Shown in pieces: positions 34,865 to 39,695 of a stretch of 39,695 bases of DNA. Position 1 is the first letter of the stretch. Every line of letters starts with the position of its first letter. The stretch comes from Fidelibacterota bacterium (GTDB lineage: Bacteria > Fidelibacterota > Marinisomatia > SCGC-AAA003-L08 > GCA-2689995), in NCBI GenBank assembly GCA_002689995.1, contig NZIV01000061.1, positions 1 to 39,695 of the forward strand. Direction: 5' to 3'. The notes beneath the pieces are model-generated. The model was not told where the DNA came from and searched no databases. It worked only from the letters and a program-made list of their open reading frames with translations. The translations under genes were made by a program, and so were the position numbers.

Positions 34865-37863
34865 TATTCACCAATTTCAGATTTAGTCAAACTGATATCT
34901 ACTGGATCACTTGATATCTGTGTTGGATCTAATAATTGAACAACAACAGATGATGTGAAATCTGCATATGTAATTGGTGGTTCATTTGACTCAGGTTGGC
35001 ATAAGGCCTCATTATAAGCAATAGTCCATTGAGCTATTCCCTGAGCATTAGTTGTTTTGGGGTTTTCAAATGGATCATCTGCGCCATTAAACCCTTCGAA
35101 TGCAGCACCCTGTGCGACTAAAATTACATTACCATTATCTATAGGGTATCCATAATAATCAGTAATTTGTGCTTGTATAGTTATAGGATCTGTAAATCCT
35201 TGAAAGTCATGACCATCAATTTCAGGATTGAAATCCCAAAATTGAATTGAAGATGAAACAATAATTTGTCCTGGCTGAAATGGTAATACTGTTGCCTCTC
35301 CATCATGATTATCTCTGCTATCAATAATAAGTAATTGATTATTATCATTCACATCATTAGTAAATGTTTGTGCCTTTATAACTATTCTTGAGAATGTAGT
35401 AGCTGAACTATAGTAAATATTTGACCATGCTATACCTGAATATGCATCGCCTGAAGCGTTCAAACCACCTGTTTTGGTTGTCCCATCTGCAAATGCAGGT
35501 TGCTGTACTCTTTCCCAATATTCTTCGTTTGTAGGCATAATTACTCCAGTAGCATTATCGTGATCCTGTATACAAATGTATGCTAACGAGTCAAATTTAG
35601 TAGTTCCATATTTGACTGTATCTGGAAATCCTGTATCTGGATTTATTAAATGATACTGAAAGCCCGTTAAAGGATTCGTTGGCACAATAAGGCCTGTACT
35701 ATCCCAAGGAGCCGCATTTTCTTCAATCCAGACATAAACACCCGTAGAATCACTTACAGGATTAGAATGTACATCCCATAATGAAATAGATATTGGTAAT
35801 TCATACATTCCACCATTAATTGGTGTTATATCTACTGGACTAAAATTAATTTCTCCAAATTCAGGAGCTCCAGTGGCAATTGTTACTGGCTCCCATTCTG
35901 CATCTGCCACTTCCTGGGCTAGGCCATTTATGATATCAGAATCACTTGTTTCATTAGAATATAGTTTACAACTTATTTTAACACTTCCGGGTCTTGTACC
36001 AGAATTTATTGTTATTGCGGATTGACCAACAGTGGACATTTGAATTGCACTTGTAGAACCTTCTAATCCATTTAGATGAACACCATCTGGGCTAGGAGAT
36101 TCTATTTGAAAAAATAATTTGTATGATCCAGTGACTAAGTTGCCATTACCATCTTTAATTTGAACTGCTGCTTCTGTTGCTTCTTGACCTCCTCCTCCAC
36201 TAACTGTAATTTCACTTGGATAAGATGGAATAATTTCTATGTATGATGCATTCGTTGAATTTATAACTATATATGCTGTATCTGATAATCCATTTGATGT
36301 ACCTATAATTGTTGCTAAGCCTGCATCATTACCCATATTAAATATTGCTTCAGCATTTCCATTTTCATCAAAGTATTTATATGGTTCTATGTATCCAAAA
36401 TCAATCCAATCGCCATCTTCATTTTGGGCTTTACTTTGAAATTCAATTATTGTTCCATCTTCTGGAGGGTTTCCTGTTGAATCGACCATGAAAGCAGTAA
36501 TTAATGACTGCTCTATTGGAATATCATTATTAGTAGGATCATCATAGGGCAATGTATTAGGGCTTGTTGACAAAATTAATTGTGCTTCACAATTACTACA
36601 TATGGGTAGATTATTAATTAAGTTGACATTAATATTTTGTGAAATAATTGATGACCCTGGTACTGATACAGATATATTAATTAAATGATTCTCTTCTTCA
36701 TTATTAAAAATATTTGGATAAGTTCTAAATGTATTGATTGCAAGTCCGGATGAATCTGATATCACAGAGCTGGCCTCCAATGAACCCCAGCTTATATCTG
36801 TATCTATATTTTGTAAAGAAAAATTAAAAAGTACATTACCTACTCTACTTCCATATTGGTCAAGTGCTTCTGCGTAAATAGTATCTGTATAAGTTGTTTG
36901 GAAGTCTTCTACACTTAGTTCAGAGGATTTTACCCAAACATGTATATAGGCAATTTGTTCAATGTTTATTTCCTCTAAACTTATAGATTTAATGTTTAGT
37001 GTATCACTTGCTATTTCCTGATTATCATTATTTGGATCTTTAACATAAGCAATTAACATATCATAATCTTCATATAATGTACCATTTAAATTTGTATATT
37101 TAATTGACGAAATACCAGTTTCAGCTGTTGCTAATGAATCTGAGGTTGATGATTGATTGTCATTATTTTCATCATTATTTGATTGGTTATTTTCACATGA
37201 TTCAGAAACTAAATGATTTATCTCTCCTGAAGATATATTTTGGGCATTATTTTCTAATCGAAAATAAACAGGTACATTACATATTCCGACTCCGTTTTGA
37301 TTCTTTGATATTACTTTAATTTCTTCTTCTGATCCAATAATATGAATTAATTCATCAACATTAGGATAAAAGCTAAATCCAAAAGGATCAACATTTAATT
37401 CTGGGTATTTCCATGTTGGATTTATATCAAAAGTTAAATTCCTTCGCTCAATTTTCCCTGAAACAGCTATTTCAATATCTATATTAACTGAGTCTATTTC
37501 ATCTGGAATTTGACCTGGTTGTATTGAGTAAATACTCATTGCCATTCCTGTTGAATCTGATGAAACATTGATTGAGCTTAAAGAGCCATAGCTTTCATCG
37601 CTTGTAATACTATACGTTACGTTTACTCCGTTTATTGGACCGCCATTTTCATCGAGAACTTGAGCATATATAGTATCTTGAGGTATTGAATTTATACCAT
37701 CTAAAACTACATATCCAGAATTAATCCATACATTTAATTGGTTCACATCTTCAGCGCCAGGTTCATTAGTTTGATTCGTTGGTATTCGATTATCGCAAGA
37801 AAGGATGAATAGGAATATTGCAAAAACACCATAAATTATTTTATTAAAATTTTGTATTCTCAT
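34864..37863 (-). CDS. Large Ig-like repeat lipoprotein in pilus/secretion operon
   Basis: 999 residues. A lipoprotein signal (FLFILSC, acylated Cys at residue 23) is followed by about six Ig-like beta domains of the bacterial Big_1/invasin type. Two are clearly related to each other: residues about 45-150 (VWINSGYVVLDG, DTIYAQVLDENGGPINGV) and 305-415 (VWVKSSELSVED, DTIYAEALDQYGSRVGNV). Others begin near 435, 555, 690 and 865. Each domain carries the phrase type DxxGxAxxxF typical of such proteins (NSDSTGMA, SDSSGLA, DENGNAE, NAQGIAQ). The ATG overlaps the secretin stop as ATGA. Its position inside the operon suggests an outer-membrane-anchored partner of the secretin or an adhesive element on the surface; this is inference. 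I know no named homologue. Confidence 0.85.
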   Translation of the reverse strand: MRIQNFNKIIYGVFAIFLFILSCDNRIPTNQTNEPGAEDVNQLNVWINSGYVVLDGINSIPQDTIYAQVLDENGGPINGVNVTYSITSDESYGSLSSINVSSDSTGMAMSIYSIQPGQIPDEIDSVNIDIEIAVSGKIERRNLTFDINPTWKYPELNVDPFGFSFYPNVDELIHIIGSEEEIKVISKNQNGVGICNVPVYFRLENNAQNISSGEINHLVSESCENNQSNNDENNDNQSSTSDSLATAETGISSIKYTNLNGTLYEDYDMLIAYVKDPNNDNQEIASDTLNIKSISLEEINIEQIAYIHVWVKSSELSVEDFQTTYTDTIYAEALDQYGSRVGNVLFNFSLQNIDTDISWGSLEASSVISDSSGLAINTFRTYPNIFNNEEENHLINISVSVPGSSIISQNINVNLINNLPICSNCEAQLILSTSPNTLPYDDPTNNDIPIEQSLITAFMVDSTGNPPEDGTIIEFQSKAQNEDGDWIDFGYIEPYKYFDENGNAEAIFNMGNDAGLATIIGTSNGLSDTAYIVINSTNASYIEIIPSYPSEITVSGGGGQEATEAAVQIKDGNGNLVTGSYKLFFQIESPSPDGVHLNGLEGSTSAIQMSTVGQSAITINSGTRPGSVKISCKLYSNETSDSDIINGLAQEVADAEWEPVTIATGAPEFGEINFSPVDITPINGGMYELPISISLWDVHSNPVSDSTGVYVWIEENAAPWDSTGLIVPTNPLTGFQYHLINPDTGFPDTVKYGTTKFDSLAYICIQDHDNATGVIMPTNEEYWERVQQPAFADGTTKTGGLNASGDAYSGIAWSNIYYSSATTFSRIVIKAQTFTNDVNDNNQLLIIDSRDNHDGEATVLPFQPGQIIVSSSIQFWDFNPEIDGHDFQGFTDPITIQAQITDYYGYPIDNGNVILVAQGAAFEGFNGADDPFENPKTTNAQGIAQWTIAYNEALCQPESNEPPITYADFTSSVVVQLLDPTQISSDPVDISLTKSEIGE

Positions 37864-39293
37864 TTTGTCTCCTTTTTTCCAGATTCTGGATTGTAATATT
37901 CTTCTTTGTCACTTTCTATAAAACTATCTTTTTCAATATTATTATGTATTTCACTTTTAATAATACCACTATAATTATCCTTAATTATTCTTGGTGTTAT
38001 TTGTATGATTAAATCAGTTTTTTTCTCTTTTTCTACTGTATGAGTAAAAAACTTTTTACCAACATATGGTAATCTCCAAAGAAAGGGTACTTTATCTTCA
38101 GCATATGATCTATCAGAAGAAAGAAGGCCAGCAATTATAATGGATTCATTATCTTTAACTCTGATTGTAGTAGTTGATTCTCTTTTTTTAACCCATGGTA
38201 TAGTCCTATCTGGGCCGATAAAATCATATATTGAACTCACTTCTGGAGTAACAGATGTTGTAATATATCCATCAGTATTTACATTAGGTTGTATTGATAG
38301 TTTTATTCCAATCTCTTCTCTTTGAACTTGAACTTGTCCACCAACACCACCACTAGATAATACATATGGAAATATATCAACCATTTTTATATTTGCATTT
38401 TTACCATTTAATGTAACCACTTGAGAGTTAGCTAATATCTCCGCTTGATTATTTTTTAACATCATATCTAAAGTTACATCAAAAGCAGTTAGTTTTCTAC
38501 TAAAGCCAGGCAATCCTTTTCCCAATGGATCTATTCTTTCAAAAGGCATAGTTGGCATACCATCGCTACTGTAAGATGTCCCTGTTTCTTCATAAATATC
38601 ACCATTACTATCAGTATTGTAATTATAGCCAGGGAAAATAGATCCAGTTTCCTTACCATTAGGTAATTTTATTGGTAATGCATTTTCAGCAACTATCGTA
38701 GTTATTTGAGCTAATTTAGCCCAATCAATTCCAAGATTTTCATCTTCAGACATAGTTACTTCAATTAATTTAGCTTCAAGCATAATTTGAAGTCCAGGAA
38801 CATCAACTTGTTTTATTATCTCTGAGATTTCAGTTAGTTTTTTAGGACTTGCATTAACAAGTAATTTATTACCTGTTTTGTCTACTGTAACTTGATCCGT
38901 AATATTAGATAATAATTCTAATACTTCCTGTGCATTTGCATATTGTAAGTCATAAACTTGTGAAGTAATCCCTACATCAGCTTTTAATTTTTTAGCATCA
39001 GCTACTAAAATAGAATTTCCAACAATTTCATATCCTAATCCAGATGCTCTAATAATTAAATTTATTGCTTGCTCAATATCAACATTATCTAAATGTATTG
39101 ATATCATATCTTCTTTACTGACATTAGGGCCAGTCACAATGTTGTAGCCACTTTCTTCCGCTAAAATTGAGAGAACTGTTGACAACCTACTATTTTCTGC
39201 ATGCAATGTAATTTTTGGCTGTCCGAATATAAATGAAAGATTAAGCAATAAAACTATAAAAAGCAGTTTTATGGTTATTTTTTTTACTATCAA
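37860..39293 (-). CDS. Secretin (outer membrane channel, PilQ/MshL/GspD family)
   Basis: 477 residues, short for the family. A signal peptide (residues 1-24, LLFIVLLLNLSFIFG) precedes an STN domain (about 28-95), one secretin N-domain (about 110-172; VYDLQYANAQEVLELLS), and the secretin core (about 180-440) with LEAKLIEVTMSEDENLGIDW, FPYVLSSGGVGGQVQVQ near the gate, and the closing VPFLWRLPYVGKKFF and TDLIIQITPRII. The STN-plus-single-N layout is as in MSHA-type secretins. A 14-mer-type ring in the outer membrane passes the pilus or secreted substrate. The start is TTG at 39293 with AAAGGAG 8 bases upstream; it is required to keep the signal peptide. It overlaps the lipoprotein gene by four bases. 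Confidence 0.94.
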   Translation of the reverse strand: MIVKKITIKLLFIVLLLNLSFIFGQPKITLHAENSRLSTVLSILAEESGYNIVTGPNVSKEDMISIHLDNVDIEQAINLIIRASGLGYEIVGNSILVADAKKLKADVGITSQVYDLQYANAQEVLELLSNITDQVTVDKTGNKLLVNASPKKLTEISEIIKQVDVPGLQIMLEAKLIEVTMSEDENLGIDWAKLAQITTIVAENALPIKLPNGKETGSIFPGYNYNTDSNGDIYEETGTSYSSDGMPTMPFERIDPLGKGLPGFSRKLTAFDVTLDMMLKNNQAEILANSQVVTLNGKNANIKMVDIFPYVLSSGGVGGQVQVQREEIGIKLSIQPNVNTDGYITTSVTPEVSSIYDFIGPDRTIPWVKKRESTTTIRVKDNESIIIAGLLSSDRSYAEDKVPFLWRLPYVGKKFFTHTVEKEKKTDLIIQITPRIIKDNYSGIIKSEIHNNIEKDSFIESDKEEYYNPESGKKETK

Positions 39294-39301
39294 AAATTTA
39301 T

Positions 39302-39308
39302 CTCCTTT
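39302..39308 (-). promoter_or_regulatory. Ribosome binding site for the TTG-started secretin
   Basis: AAAGGAG on the minus strand, 8 bases before TTG at 39293. It decides the start in the absence of any ATG before residue 60 or so. Confidence 0.7.
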
Positions 39309-39322
39309 GATTAAAACTAATT

Positions 39323-39695
39323 TTAAATTTCTTTATCTAGACCTTTATAAAAAATGGATTCGTTACCATCCTTATTATACTTTACTTCTGTAGATGTTAT
39401 TTCTGTTATTAAGCCACCTCCAATTGAATCACCCTTCATTACTGTAAATTCATTGTCTCTATAAAGAATTATGGCTCTATTTTTATTTGACTTTGAAGAA
39501 CTAATTATAGCAGTAACATAAATATTTTTAGAGTTTCTATTAAATCTTGGGTCATAACCATCAAATTGAACGACATTTGTTAGGTCAGTAGGTGAATTAT
39601 CTATTTTAAAGTTAAATTCATCTCTATTTTTCAAATTTGATTCTAAATTGGCGATATTTTTTTTCAGTATTTTGTCTGTTCCAACTTCTTGATTT
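39323..39695 (-). CDS. Partial PilP/GspC-like periplasmic pilus assembly protein
   Basis: The frame is open from the right edge to a stop at 39323, giving about 123 visible residues; the N-terminus lies outside the window. An apparent start TTG at 39634 is not needed because codons continue upstream without a stop (NQEVGTDKILKKN and on). The C-terminal 50 residues (AIILYRDNEFTVMKGDSIGG followed by GLITEITSTEVKY) match the small beta domain of PilP and the GspC HR region, in which a GDxxxG turn is followed by a strand that reads out a ligand or secretin contact. Such proteins link the inner membrane platform to the secretin. It lies 29 bases upstream of the secretin gene on the same strand, as PilP lies before PilQ in pilus operons. 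No PilM, PilN or PilO is in view but they would be expected next, outside the window. Confidence 0.75.
   Translation of the reverse strand, partial: NQEVGTDKILKKNIANLESNLKNRDEFNFKIDNSPTDLTNVVQFDGYDPRFNRNSKNIYVTAIISSSKSNKNRAIILYRDNEFTVMKGDSIGGGLITEITSTEVKYNKDGNESIFYKGLDKEI

Noticed and set aside
39323-39634. Complete 103-residue gene starting at 39634
   Set aside because: The codon there is TTG without a ribosome binding site and the frame stays open to the window edge, so the gene is truncated by the edge.
1-39695. Mobile elements, CRISPR arrays, tRNA or rRNA genes
   Set aside because: I looked for transposase or integrase motifs, spaced direct repeats and tRNA-like cloverleaf sequences and saw none.

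Overview
The window is AT-rich bacterial DNA with the standard genetic code and very dense coding on both strands. The gene content points to the Fibrobacteres-Chlorobi-Bacteroidetes superphylum, most likely a marine Candidatus Marinimicrobia (SAR406) type genome. The grounds are two surface proteins with Por-type C-terminal sorting domains (one with the FPNPFNPST motif), a PorV/PorQ-like barrel, a TonB-dependent receptor with a carboxypeptidase-regulatory-like N-terminal domain, a DUF2723 membrane protein, a DECGVC-type extracellular cysteine repeat, and a B12-dependent ribonucleotide reductase. No rRNA, tRNA, CRISPR array, IS element, phage gene or integrase is seen. The taxonomy is inference from protein style.

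Layout. 1-506 (-) is the 5' part of a secreted protein running off the left edge. 661-1083 (-) is a small unknown exported protein. 1186-2592 (+) is a tiny lipoprotein followed by a membrane metallophosphoesterase. 2584-4588 (-) holds trhO (tRNA U34 hydroxylation) and a histone-deacetylase-family hydrolase. 4788-13004 (+) is a three-gene outer-membrane operon closed by a clear terminator: TonB-dependent receptor, 1344-aa sorted surface protein, PorV-like barrel. 13124-16219 (+) is a separate 1031-aa sorted surface protein with a duplicated architecture. 16224-24887 (-) reads valS, recG, a DUF2723/TPR membrane protein and a family 2 glycosyltransferase. 25403-26347 (+) is a prolyl aminopeptidase. 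26409-29575 (-) is a split adenosylcobalamin-dependent ribonucleotide reductase (catalytic chain plus TSCPD chain). 29966-30352 (-) and 30408-31166 (+) are divergent RNA-related genes (an S4-domain protein and an RlmB-like methyltransferase).

31163-39695 (-) is a type IV pilus / type II secretion-like operon, in transcription order: PilP/GspC-like protein (cut by the right edge), secretin, 999-aa Ig-like lipoprotein, PilB/GspE ATPase with an MshEN domain, PilC/GspF platform protein, prepilin peptidase. The order resembles MSHA pilus loci, with a giant Ig-repeat lipoprotein between secretin and ATPase. Four of its five complete genes appear to start with TTG, and the ATPase lacks the usual tetracysteine zinc motif.

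Taken together, the accessory content concerns the cell surface: uptake, protein export and anchoring, a pilus or secretion machine, and glycosylation. It is interleaved with housekeeping genes for translation, DNA repair and dNTP supply. The most unusual points are the pilus-like operon with its embedded lipoprotein, the receptor-cargo-PorV operon, the cysteine-rich insertion in the 1344-aa cargo, and the duplicated Ig plus alpha/beta architecture of the 1031-aa protein.
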